DNA of 64,000 nucleotides from assembly GCA_017512145.1 (NCBI GenBank), contig JAFWHB010000028.1, positions 62,001 to 126,000 on the forward strand, read 5' to 3'. The DNA comes from Mogibacterium sp. (GTDB lineage Bacteria; Bacillota; Clostridia; Peptostreptococcales; Anaerovoracaceae). A model generated the notes under the pieces. It was not told where the DNA came from. It was given only the letters and a program-made list of their open reading frames with translations, and did no database searches. Positions 34,156 to 41,497 of the stretch are shown one piece after another. The translations under genes and the position numbers were made by a program. Positions within the stretch are counted from its first letter, which is position 1. Each line of letters begins with the position of its first letter.

Positions 34156-34259
34156 GCTGTGCAATACAGTTTTTAAGTTATTACGGGCGGTCCTCTGGGG
34201 ACAGGCGATGATCGGTCTGGAAGCTCCCAAGAACGTCATGAGAGGAAGGAGAGAATAAC
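34156..34259 (+). promoter_or_regulatory. candidate L19 autoregulatory leader
   Basis: A roughly 100-base leader before rplS. TCCTCT at 34191-34196 is complementary to AGAGGA at 34241-34246, directly ahead of and overlapping the Shine-Dalgarno AGGAAGGAG, so folding would hide the ribosome site. A small GTCC/GGAC stem lies at its 5' side. Leaders regulating L19 are known in low-GC Gram-positives; whether this is that class needs a covariance search. Confidence 0.5.
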
Positions 34260-34601
34260 GTGAATATTTTAGACCAGATCACAATGGATTACAGAAGGAA
34301 TGACATTCCTGATTTCAACGTTGGTGACACACTGCGTGTACACGTCAAGATCGTCGAGGGCCAGAGAGAAAGAATCCAGGTATTCGAGGGTTATGTACTT
34401 AAGAGACAGCACGGCGGAGTCAATGAGACTTTCACAGTAAGGAAGCTGTCCAACGGAATCGGTGTAGAGAAGACATTCCCACTCCACTCACCAAGGATCG
34501 ACAAGATCGAGGTAGTAAGAAAGGGCAGAGTCAGAAGAGCTAAGCTCAACTACATGCGCCAGAGAACCGGTAAGGCAGCTAGAATCAAGAGCGCTGAATA
34601 G
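34260..34601 (+). CDS. rplS: 50S ribosomal protein L19
   Basis: 113 residues, full-length L19 at the 30S-50S interface. Typical blocks are [24 protein letters not shown]-like [12 protein letters not shown], and the basic C-terminus [18 protein letters not shown]. The start is GTG 34260, 8 bases after AGGAAGGAG. It heads an rplS-rbgA-rnhB string as in Bacillus. Confidence 0.97.
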   Translation: MNILDQITMDYRRNDIPDFNVGDTLRVHVKIVEGQRERIQVFEGYVLKRQHGGVNETFTVRKLSNGIGVEKTFPLHSPRIDKIEVVRKGRVRRAKLNYMRQRTGKAARIKSAE

Positions 34602-34610
34602 TAATCACAA

Positions 34611-34647
34611 TGCATACCTTAGGCATCAGCAGAGGGTATGCATTTTT
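34611..34647 (+). terminator. terminator between rplS and rbgA
   Basis: TGCATACC/GGTATGCA, 16-base loop, followed by TTTTTCG. The RBS of rbgA follows at once, so partial read-through is likely. Confidence 0.75.
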
Positions 34648-34662
34648 CGTAAAGGAAGATAA

Positions 34663-35508
34663 ATGATAGAAAATATAAACTGGTACCCGGGGCACATGAA
34701 GAAGACCCGGGAGCTGATCAGGGAGAATCTCAAAGCTGTCGATGCTGTCATTGAGATCGTAGACAGCCGCATCCCGGTTTCGAGCAGGAATCCGGTAATC
34801 GACGAGCTTATTGCAGGCAAGAGGCGGATCGTAGTCCTTGGCAAAGCCGATCTCGCTGATGCAGAAGAGACCGCAAAATGGAAAGAAAGAATCAGTCAGG
34901 AGAAGTCTGTAGTAAGGGTTCTTGATCTTAATCTGCAGTCCGGGGAGAATATCAAGAAGCTCCTCAAGGTCCTCGAAGAAGAGCAGGACAGGAGGAACGC
35001 AGAGAAATCAATCAAGCGACCTCTCAGGATAATGATCGTCGGAGTGCCTAATGTCGGCAAGTCCTCTCTTATCAACAGACTGACAGGCCGCAGATCTGCT
35101 CTGACAGGAGATAAGCCTGGCGTAACGAAGGGCAAGCAGTGGCTGACTTTGTCAAATGGAATGCAGCTGCTGGATACTCCGGGTATACTTTGGCCAAAGT
35201 TCGAAGATCCCGATGTCGGCCTCAATCTTGCATTCTGCGGCAGCATCAAGGATGACATTCTCGGAGTCCAGGATCTTGGCTTTGAGCTGATAAGAGTTCT
35301 CGGCGAGGCGTATCCCGGTCTTCTCATGGAGAGATACAAGCTCGATGAGATCTCGGATCAGCCGATAGAGAATATGGACAATATCGCCCTGAAGAGGGGA
35401 TTTATCATGTCCGGCAAGCGTATAGACTATGAGCGTACCGGCCGCACTGTCCTTGATGAATTCAGAGGCGGCAAGATCGGCCGCATCACACTTGAACATG
35501 TAAAGTAG
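34663..35508 (+). CDS. rbgA: ribosome biogenesis GTPase RbgA (YlqF)
   Basis: A 281-residue circularly permuted GTPase required for 50S maturation. The motif order is G4 (LGKADLAD), G1 (GVPNVGKSSLIN), then G3 (LLDTPGILWP). The N-terminus NWYPGHMKKTRE is the family signature, which places a catalytic His near residue 9. The last codons (CAT GTA AAG TAG) form the left arm of the first palindrome in the repeat array that follows. Confidence 0.95.
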   Translation: MIENINWYPGHMKKTRELIRENLKAVDAVIEIVDSRIPVSSRNPVIDELIAGKRRIVVLGKADLADAEETAKWKERISQEKSVVRVLDLNLQSGENIKKLLKVLEEEQDRRNAEKSIKRPLRIMIVGVPNVGKSSLINRLTGRRSALTGDKPGVTKGKQWLTLSNGMQLLDTPGILWPKFEDPDVGLNLAFCGSIKDDILGVQDLGFELIRVLGEAYPGLLMERYKLDEISDQPIENMDNIALKRGFIMSGKRIDYERTGRTVLDEFRGGKIGRITLEHVK

Positions 35509-35653
35509 ACTTTACATGTTTGGTATACGGATGTAAAGCATGCTTTACATATGCTGGAGAATAATAATGTAAAGAAGACTTTACATATTGAAGATATATG
35601 TAAAGAACTCTTTACATAGCACAGAACGCTGATGTAAAGAACACTTTACATCA
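35495..35653 (+). repeat. array of five 20-bp palindromes ATGTAAAG-N4-CTTTACAT
   Basis: Five inverted repeats with identical 8-base arms fill the gap between rbgA and rnhB: 35498-35517 (centre TAGA, arms extend to 11 bp at 35495-35520), 35531-35550 (centre CATG, so a perfect palindrome), 35567-35586 (AAGA), 35598-35617 (AACT) and 35632-35651 (AACA, arms extend to 10 bp). Centres are 33, 36, 31 and 34 bp apart. The sequences between them are unrelated, so the array did not arise by simple tandem duplication. Two more copies lie at 59292-59328. Each can form a DNA cruciform or an RNA hairpin with a 4-base loop. The function is unknown. Confidence 0.93.
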
Positions 35654-35665
35654 CGGTGAGGATCA

Positions 35666-36964
35666 ATGACCAAAGCAGAAAGACTTGAAAGAGACATCAA
35701 TAAGCTGCACGAGATGAAGGCTCATGAAGACGAGCTGAGATCCCAGGGTTACAGATATATTGCCGGCATAGATGAGGTTGGAAGAGGACCCCTTGCTGGC
35801 CCGGTATATGCTGCCTGCGTCGTCCTCCCTGAAGACTGGGATGTGACCGGAATCAATGACTCTAAGAAGCTCTCCGCAAAGAGAAGAGAGCAGCTCTCAG
35901 CAGAGATCCTCAGCAAATGTGTTGCGTTTGGCATAGGTATTGCCGATAATAATGAAATCGACGATATCAATATTCTTGAGGCAACCAAGAATGCTATGAG
36001 AAGGGCTGTAGATGCATGTAATGACATGCTCAGGGAGAAGGATGAGAATGCATCCATAGATATGGTACTTATCGATGCTGTCAGACTTGATCTTCCTGCA
36101 AGCACAGAGTCCATCATCAAGGGCGATGAGAAGAGCCTCAGCATCGCAGCTGCATCCATTGTAGCTAAGGTAGCCAGAGATAATTATATGACAGAGATGG
36201 ATGAGGTATATCCGGGCTATGACTTTGCCGGCAATAAAGGCTACGGCACGGCCCGTCACTATGAAGGCCTCAGAAGCCTCGGATATACACCTATTCACAG
36301 ACGGTCATTCCTTAAGAAGTTCGAAGAGGAGAATAACAAGGTGGCAAAGAACAAAGTGTATGCTGTCAGATCCGGAAGGCAGACAGGAATATTCACAAGC
36401 TGGGACGACTGCAAGGCGCAGGTGGACGGATTCCCGGGAGCTGAGTACAAGAGCTTTGCTGATATACAGGATGCCGCTTTATATCTCGGTATAGCACCGA
36501 AGGCATCGGGCGCCTGCGAAGAGGAGCGTTTCCCGGAGGGCGTCAGGGCCTATGTGGACGGCAGCTATGATGCTAAGACAGGCAGGTTCTCCTGCGGCGT
36601 AGTGATGATCAGAACAAATGCTGACGGCAGCATCAAGACCAGAGAACTCAAGGCTGCATTCGACGATGCAGAGGCTGCCAAGCAGAGAAATGTTGCAGGA
36701 GAGATAATGGGAGCCAAGACGGCCATTGATTTCTGCCTCCGAAACGGAATAGATGAAGTAAGCATATATCATGATTATGAAGGCGTCGGCAAATGGGCTG
36801 ACGGCAAGTGGAAGGCTAATAATCCGCTGACCCAGGGCTACAGACAGTATGTAGCTAAGGCCAGAACAAGAATGAAGATCGGGTTTGTCAAAGTTGAAGC
36901 TCACTCGGGCAACAAGTATAACGAGCTTGCAGATAAGCTTGCTAAGGAAGCACTCGGACTGTAA
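35666..36964 (+). CDS. rnhB: RNase HII fused to viroplasmin domain and RNase HI
   Basis: A 432-residue three-domain protein. Residues 28-220 are RNase HII with its DEDD set: D36 and E37 (GIDEVGRG), D137 (LIDAV) and D172. Residues 228-276 are a viroplasmin/caulimovirus VI RNA-DNA hybrid-binding domain (VYAVRSGRQTGIFTSWDDCK). Residues 293-432 are RNase HI with D298 (YVDGS), E346, D370, H413 and D423. Both nuclease sites look complete. RNase HII removes single ribonucleotides and RNase HI degrades long R-loops; here both come as one chain. The expected bacterial arrangement is two separate genes. RBS GGTGAGGA. It lies directly downstream of the palindrome array. Confidence 0.93.
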   Translation: MTKAERLERDINKLHEMKAHEDELRSQGYRYIAGIDEVGRGPLAGPVYAACVVLPEDWDVTGINDSKKLSAKRREQLSAEILSKCVAFGIGIADNNEIDDINILEATKNAMRRAVDACNDMLREKDENASIDMVLIDAVRLDLPASTESIIKGDEKSLSIAAASIVAKVARDNYMTEMDEVYPGYDFAGNKGYGTARHYEGLRSLGYTPIHRRSFLKKFEEENNKVAKNKVYAVRSGRQTGIFTSWDDCKAQVDGFPGAEYKSFADIQDAALYLGIAPKASGACEEERFPEGVRAYVDGSYDAKTGRFSCGVVMIRTNADGSIKTRELKAAFDDAEAAKQRNVAGEIMGAKTAIDFCLRNGIDEVSIYHDYEGVGKWADGKWKANNPLTQGYRQYVAKARTRMKIGFVKVEAHSGNKYNELADKLAKEALGL

Positions 36965-36979
36965 CAGAGGTTGACGATT

Positions 36980-37744
36980 ATGTTTAAAGAAGAATTTACA
37001 CTTGCTGCAAATTCGGCTTCTGCGAAGTATGGTTTTCTTAAGAAGAATCCTGCCGGATACTGCCTTATGTCAATGCTGGCCGGAATATTTGTAGGATTCG
37101 GAGTCCTGCTCGTATTTACGATCAGCGGGCAGCTAGCAGGAGCACCATATACCAAGCCTCTGATGGGGGCATTCTTCAGTGTCGCGCTGAGCCTTGTCAT
37201 TATGGCAGGCGCTGAGCTCTTTACAGGCAACAACTTTGTAATGACTGCAGGCATACTGCGCGGGACAGTATCTGTGGGCGGAACTCTCAGGCTCTGGCTG
37301 ATCTGCTGGATATTCAATCTTGCAGGCTCGGCTCTTCTCGCCATCGTTTTCAGTCTCACGGGTCTTTACAGCGGAGCTACCCTCGAGGCGATGACTCAGG
37401 CTGCAGAGCTCAAAATGACTGCGGGCTTCATTCCGCTTCTGACAAGAGGCATGCTGTGCAACACTCTCGTGTGCCTCGCGGTATGGTGCGGCTTTCGTGC
37501 AAAGTCAGATGCCGGCAAGCTCATCATGGTTTTCTGGTGCATCGTAGCTTTCTTCACAACAGGTTTCGAGCACAGTATAGCTAACATGACACTACTGACA
37601 CTCGCAATGATCAACAATGGCGGCAACGAAGCGATCACGGCAGGAGGGTACTGCTTCAACCTGCTTACGGTCACACTGGGCAATATGATAGGTGCGGTAC
37701 TTTTTGTTACTTTGCCTTACTACTTCGCATCGAGAGAGCAATAA
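36980..37744 (+). CDS. formate/nitrite transporter family channel
   Basis: A 254-residue membrane protein with six hydrophobic helices, FNT family (FocA/NirC/HSC-like). Family elements are the N-terminal AEFAAS-like segment (LAANSASAKYG), the re-entrant GAELFTGNNFVM after helix 2, and NTLVC with the later TGFEHSIANM carrying the central His. It transports small monocarboxylates, nitrite or hydrosulfide; which one is not clear. ATG 36980 is preferred over TTG 36971 because CAGAGG is 9 bases from the former. Confidence 0.88.
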   Translation: MFKEEFTLAANSASAKYGFLKKNPAGYCLMSMLAGIFVGFGVLLVFTISGQLAGAPYTKPLMGAFFSVALSLVIMAGAELFTGNNFVMTAGILRGTVSVGGTLRLWLICWIFNLAGSALLAIVFSLTGLYSGATLEAMTQAAELKMTAGFIPLLTRGMLCNTLVCLAVWCGFRAKSDAGKLIMVFWCIVAFFTTGFEHSIANMTLLTLAMINNGGNEAITAGGYCFNLLTVTLGNMIGAVLFVTLPYYFASREQ

Positions 37745-37748
37745 GTTG

Positions 37749-37777
37749 TTGAACTGGATGTAAAGATGTGTTACAAT
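37749..37777 (+). promoter_or_regulatory. promoter of tRNA-Val (GAC)
   Basis: TTGAAC (37749-37754), 17-base spacer, TACAAT (37772-37777), 12 bases before the tRNA. The spacer contains ATGTAAAG, one half-site of the palindrome family, without its partner arm. Confidence 0.7.
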
Positions 37778-37789
37778 GCAGATCGTAGC

Positions 37790-37865
37790 GGTCCATTAGC
37801 TCAGTTGGGAGAGCGACAGGGTGACAACCTGTAGGTCATTGGTTCAAGTCCAATATGGGCCACCA
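37790..37865 (+). tRNA. tRNA-Val (GAC)
   Basis: Acceptor GGTCCAT/ATGGGCC, anticodon stem ACAGG/CCTGT with loop GTGACAA (anticodon GAC), T arm ATTGG-TTCAAGT-CCAAT, encoded CCA. Confidence 0.95.
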
Positions 37866-37873
37866 GGAGGATG

Positions 37874-37910
37874 AAGGTTTGGAAGTCAATTCCAGGCCTT
37901 TTGCTTTTTC
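37874..37910 (+). terminator. terminator after tRNA-Val
   Basis: An 11-bp stem AAGGTTTGGAA/TTCCAGGCCTT (two G-T pairs), loop GTCAA, followed by TTGCTTTTTC. Confidence 0.82.
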
Positions 37911-37936
37911 TTAGAAATAATTACGGAGGCAGTAAT

Positions 37937-39724
37937 ATGAGACAGCAGATCGAAGATCTACGCAAGCTCATGCGCGAATACGGAATATGTGCATATTATG
38001 TTCCGTCAGGAGATCCGCACGGATCGGAATATGTCAATGATCATTATAAGACTTGTGAATTTCTCAGCGGCTTGCTCGCAGAGAATGAGACACTGATCGT
38101 AACAGAGGACGGAGCCTGGATCTGGACAGACGGAAGGTTCTTCCTCCAGGCTGACAGGGAACTTGCAGGCAGCGGAATAGAACTCATGAAGATGGGAGCC
38201 GAGGGCGTGCCTACTGCACTTGAATTCCTGAAGAAGCTCGCAGAAGAATTCCTTGCAGCACATGATAACGGAAGATATGTCATAGGATTTGACGGTGATA
38301 CAGTGCCGGCTGCATTCTACGGACAGCTCGGAGATACCTTCAAGGATGTTGAGGGCGTAGAATTCAAATGGGACAGAGACCTCGGCGGAATGGTATGGAG
38401 CGACAGACCTGATGTAGATCCATCTGAGATCTGGGACTTCCCGGTATCCTCTGCAGGTAAGACAAGAGAAGAGAAGATCGCTGAGATAAGACTTGACATG
38501 AAGGATAAGGGAGCAGACTGGCTGCTTCTTACAGACCTCATGGAGTCTGCGTGGCTTCTCAATCTCAGAGGAGATGACATAGCATATACTCCTGTCTTCT
38601 TCTCATACGTTCTCATGTCGCAGGATGAGGTAAGACTGTACGTAATGGACGGTGCTCTTGATCCAGAGATCGCAGCAGGCCTCGGAGACATTGCTGTCAG
38701 AGACTACAGCTGCATCAATGAAGATGTCAAAGCTCTTCCGGCCGATGCCAGGATATGGATGGACCTGAATTCAGCCAATTATTCTCTTTACATGGAGGTT
38801 CCATGTAAGGACAATGTCATAAATGAAATGACACCTGTAGCTCTTGCCAAGACCGTCAAGAATGAGACTGAGATCGCCAGCTCGATCAATGCTCACGTCA
38901 AGGACGGAGTTGCAGTAACAAGATTCATCAGATGGATCAAGTATGTTGCCGGCAAGGAGCCTCAGACCGAGATCAGCGCAGCTGATTACCTCGAAGCGAG
39001 AAGACGTGAGATGGACGGATGCTTTGATCTGTCGTTCAATACGATCTCAGGATATGGCCCTAACGGCGCAATAATCCATTACGCTCCAAGCGAAGAGACC
39101 AATCTGGATATCAAGCCTGAGGGATTCCTGCTCGTGGACTCGGGCGGACAGTATATAGACGGAACGACCGATATCACAAGAACCATCGCTGTCGGACCGC
39201 TGACACGTGAGATGATCGAAGGATATACAAGAGTTCTCAAGGGCCACATTGCTCTGTCAGAATATGTCATCACGCCGGAGACAACTCATAAGGAGCTTGA
39301 TGCCTGCACAAGAGCCGCTCTGAGAGAGGTCGGACTTGACTTTGGCCATGGAGTGAGCCACGGCGTAGGCCACGTGCTCGCCGTTCACGAGGGCCCTGCA
39401 GGAGTCAGGAGAACGGATACACCTAACGGACTCAAGGCCGGCATGATCATGTCAAATGAGCCGGGACTCTACATGGCAGGTGAGTTCGGTATCAGGATCG
39501 AGAATGAGATACTTCTCAAGGAGGACGGCAAGGGCAATCTCATCAGCGAGCCTGTAACCTTCGTTCCTTATGAAAGAGAGGCAATCGATCCTGAGCTTCT
39601 GACAGACGAGGAGCTTAAGTGGGTCAATGATTATCACAGCATGGTAAGAGAGACTCTCATGCCTTATCTTGAAGGCGAAGATGCTGAGTTCCTTGAGAAG
39701 GAGACTGCTGTTATTACCAGATAA
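37937..39724 (+). CDS. aminopeptidase P family protein (long form)
   Basis: A 595-residue, three-domain M24B peptidase like eukaryotic XPNPEP1: two creatinase-like N domains (1-150 and 165-310), the pita-bread catalytic domain, and a C-terminal extension (about 530-595, LTDEELKWVNDYH). Metal ligands are seen in VDSGGQYIDGTTDITRT, GHGVSHGVGH, NEPGLY and RIENE. It cleaves Xaa-Pro bonds in the cytoplasm. An upstream in-frame ATG (37871) lies in the tRNA terminator; ATG 37937 with GGAGG is the real start. It is paralogous to the gene at 52 kb. Confidence 0.92.
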   Translation: MRQQIEDLRKLMREYGICAYYVPSGDPHGSEYVNDHYKTCEFLSGLLAENETLIVTEDGAWIWTDGRFFLQADRELAGSGIELMKMGAEGVPTALEFLKKLAEEFLAAHDNGRYVIGFDGDTVPAAFYGQLGDTFKDVEGVEFKWDRDLGGMVWSDRPDVDPSEIWDFPVSSAGKTREEKIAEIRLDMKDKGADWLLLTDLMESAWLLNLRGDDIAYTPVFFSYVLMSQDEVRLYVMDGALDPEIAAGLGDIAVRDYSCINEDVKALPADARIWMDLNSANYSLYMEVPCKDNVINEMTPVALAKTVKNETEIASSINAHVKDGVAVTRFIRWIKYVAGKEPQTEISAADYLEARRREMDGCFDLSFNTISGYGPNGAIIHYAPSEETNLDIKPEGFLLVDSGGQYIDGTTDITRTIAVGPLTREMIEGYTRVLKGHIALSEYVITPETTHKELDACTRAALREVGLDFGHGVSHGVGHVLAVHEGPAGVRRTDTPNGLKAGMIMSNEPGLYMAGEFGIRIENEILLKEDGKGNLISEPVTFVPYEREAIDPELLTDEELKWVNDYHSMVRETLMPYLEGEDAEFLEKETAVITR

Positions 39725-39755
39725 CCTTGCAGGATCCTTATCATCAGCGCAAATA

Positions 39756-39800
39756 GTCCTGCGGACATCTCAAAAAGATGCCCGCGGGACCATTTTATTT
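39756..39800 (+). terminator. terminator after aminopeptidase P
   Basis: A long stem of about 13 pairs, GTCCTGCGGACATC with GATGCCCGCGGGAC (one mismatch), loop TCAAAAA, then CATTTTATTT. Confidence 0.88.
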
Positions 39801-39885
39801 AAGAGCTTTTATGATATAATAAATCGGTTATTTATATATTGGGTAATATGCTTACTTTCGGGCTTACAGAAAGGAAAAACTACTA

Positions 39886-40761
39886 GTGTTCACAGAACTG
39901 CACGGAGATATCGTCAAGAAAGATATCGAGAATTACATTATTTCTTCAGTCAGAGATTTTGTTGACAGGGGGATCACACCTAAGCTGGCTGTAATAAGAG
40001 CCGGAGATGACAGCGGACAGATCTATTATGAGAACGCTATCCTCAAACAGAGCAAGGCTTACGGAATTGAGACACAGGCCATCAATTTTACCAGCAATAT
40101 CGGCCAGACTCTTGTAGAGGTCACACTTCAGGCTGTGAATGAGGATGAGAGTGTCCACGGGATCATCATGCTCAGACCTTTCCCGCAGCAGATCAATGAT
40201 GAAAAACTCAGAACAATACTCAAGCCTTCTAAGGACGTTGACGCGATCACTGATATTTCGATCGCTGAACTGTTCACCGGCAAGGAAGATGCATTCTTTG
40301 CCTGCACAGCAGAGGCTTGTATGGAGGTCATGCACCATTATGGAATCAGCGCCTCCGGTAAGAAAGTCACGATCGTGGGAAGGAGTCTCACAGTAGGTAA
40401 GCCTCTTGCGATCATGATGCTCAATGAGAATGCTACAATAACAGTCTGCCATTCAAGGACTCCTGTGGAAGATCAGATAGCAGCATGCCGGAATGCAGAC
40501 ATAGTTGTTCTTGCAACAGGCAGGACACAAGGGTATGGAACCGAATTCTTCAGAGACGGTCAGATAATTCTCGATGTCGGTACCGGCACAGGCAGAGACG
40601 GCAAGATGCACGGAGACCTCGACATCGAAGAGATCAAAGAGAAGGGTGAGATCACCGATCTGACATACACACCTGTTCCGGGAGGAATAGGAAGGGTCAC
40701 AACGGCGATACTCCTGAGGAACATTATCAAGGCTGCTAAGAAGGAATCACAATACAGATAA
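39886..40761 (+). CDS. folD: FolD-like methylene-THF dehydrogenase/cyclohydrolase
   Basis: 291 residues. The NAD(P)-binding domain has the FolD signature VGRSLTVGKPLA and the C-terminal TPVPGGIGRVT. The N-terminal catalytic domain is divergent: the usual YxxxK reads YYENAILK with Lys shifted, VQLPLP reads MLRPFP, and the PCTPxG block reads ACTAEA. KDVDA retains the Asp. Some clostridial FolD proteins vary in this way, so the enzyme may still be bifunctional, but altered cyclohydrolase activity is possible. The start is GTG 39886 with AAGG about 11 bases upstream. It belongs with folC and glyA in a one-carbon group. Confidence 0.85.
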   Translation: MFTELHGDIVKKDIENYIISSVRDFVDRGITPKLAVIRAGDDSGQIYYENAILKQSKAYGIETQAINFTSNIGQTLVEVTLQAVNEDESVHGIIMLRPFPQQINDEKLRTILKPSKDVDAITDISIAELFTGKEDAFFACTAEACMEVMHHYGISASGKKVTIVGRSLTVGKPLAIMMLNENATITVCHSRTPVEDQIAACRNADIVVLATGRTQGYGTEFFRDGQIILDVGTGTGRDGKMHGDLDIEEIKEKGEITDLTYTPVPGGIGRVTTAILLRNIIKAAKKESQYR

Positions 40762-40780
40762 AGAGGAGTGAACCAACTAA

Positions 40781-41482
40781 ATGTCCTATAAATATTTCCA
40801 CGCTGACAGGCTCAGAGAGAGGGTGCCACAGTTCAGAGGAACTGACGAAGAGCTGCAGGAAGCGATCGATGATCTGAACTTATTGTATTTGTCTGCAATA
40901 AGAGAGGTCGACATCAAGCTGCAGATACTTTCAGATGACTTTGACATGAAGCATTCGTACATGCCTATACACCACATACAGTCAAGACTCAAGTCCGTAG
41001 AGAGCATCATGGAGAAGGCGACCCGCTACGGAATAGAAGATCCTATCAACAACCTCGATGTCGTGAGACGTGAGATCCTCGATATCGCGGGCGTCAGAGT
41101 TGTCTGCAACTATGAAGAGGATCTTCACACTATGTCAGGACTTCTGCTTGCACAGGAGGATATAGAGCTCATAAGAGTCAAAGACTACTGCAACAATCCT
41201 AAGGAGAGCGGCTACCGCAGTCTCCACGTCGTAGTGGCGGTTCCGGTATATCTGGTCAACAGGAAGAAAATGGTCCCTGTTGAGATCCAGTTCCGCAGCA
41301 TAGCAATGGATGCATGGGCAAGTCTGGAACATGAGCTGAGATATAAGAACAAGGGAGAGCTTTCGCAGGATATAGTCGACACACTCAAGGAGTCGGCAGA
41401 GCTTCTGCATACAGTAGACGAGAGACTTTCCAAGATAAGACACAAAGTACTTAACGACGAGAACAAATACAGCAACTATTAA
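40781..41482 (+). CDS. GTP pyrophosphokinase, small alarmone synthetase (RelQ type)
   Basis: A 233-residue single synthetase domain without hydrolase, TGS or ACT domains. Motifs are HHIQSRLKSVESIMEKA, DIAGVRVVC (the RelA/SpoT synthetase core), GYRSLHVVV and VEIQFRSIAMDAWASLEHEL. It makes (p)ppGpp from GTP/GDP and ATP. RBS AGAGGAG. It lies between folD and valS with short gaps and is probably co-transcribed with them. Confidence 0.92.
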   Translation: MSYKYFHADRLRERVPQFRGTDEELQEAIDDLNLLYLSAIREVDIKLQILSDDFDMKHSYMPIHHIQSRLKSVESIMEKATRYGIEDPINNLDVVRREILDIAGVRVVCNYEEDLHTMSGLLLAQEDIELIRVKDYCNNPKESGYRSLHVVVAVPVYLVNRKKMVPVEIQFRSIAMDAWASLEHELRYKNKGELSQDIVDTLKESAELLHTVDERLSKIRHKVLNDENKYSNY

Positions 41483-41497
41483 CGGAGATAATTGTTT

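Noticed and set aside
35495..35653. CRISPR-like array
   Set aside because: Repeats are 20-bp perfect palindromes with 11-16-base gaps and variable centres. True CRISPR repeats are longer with spacers near 30 or more, and no cas genes are present.
37755..37777. A third palindrome locus before tRNA-Val
   Set aside because: Only one arm (ATGTAAAG) is present; the right side reads GTTACAAT, and the sequence is better explained as promoter spacer and -10.
37871..37936. Upstream start of the aminopeptidase P gene at 37871
   Set aside because: The extra 22 codons lie in the tRNA-Val terminator; GGAGG and the family N-terminus mark 37937.
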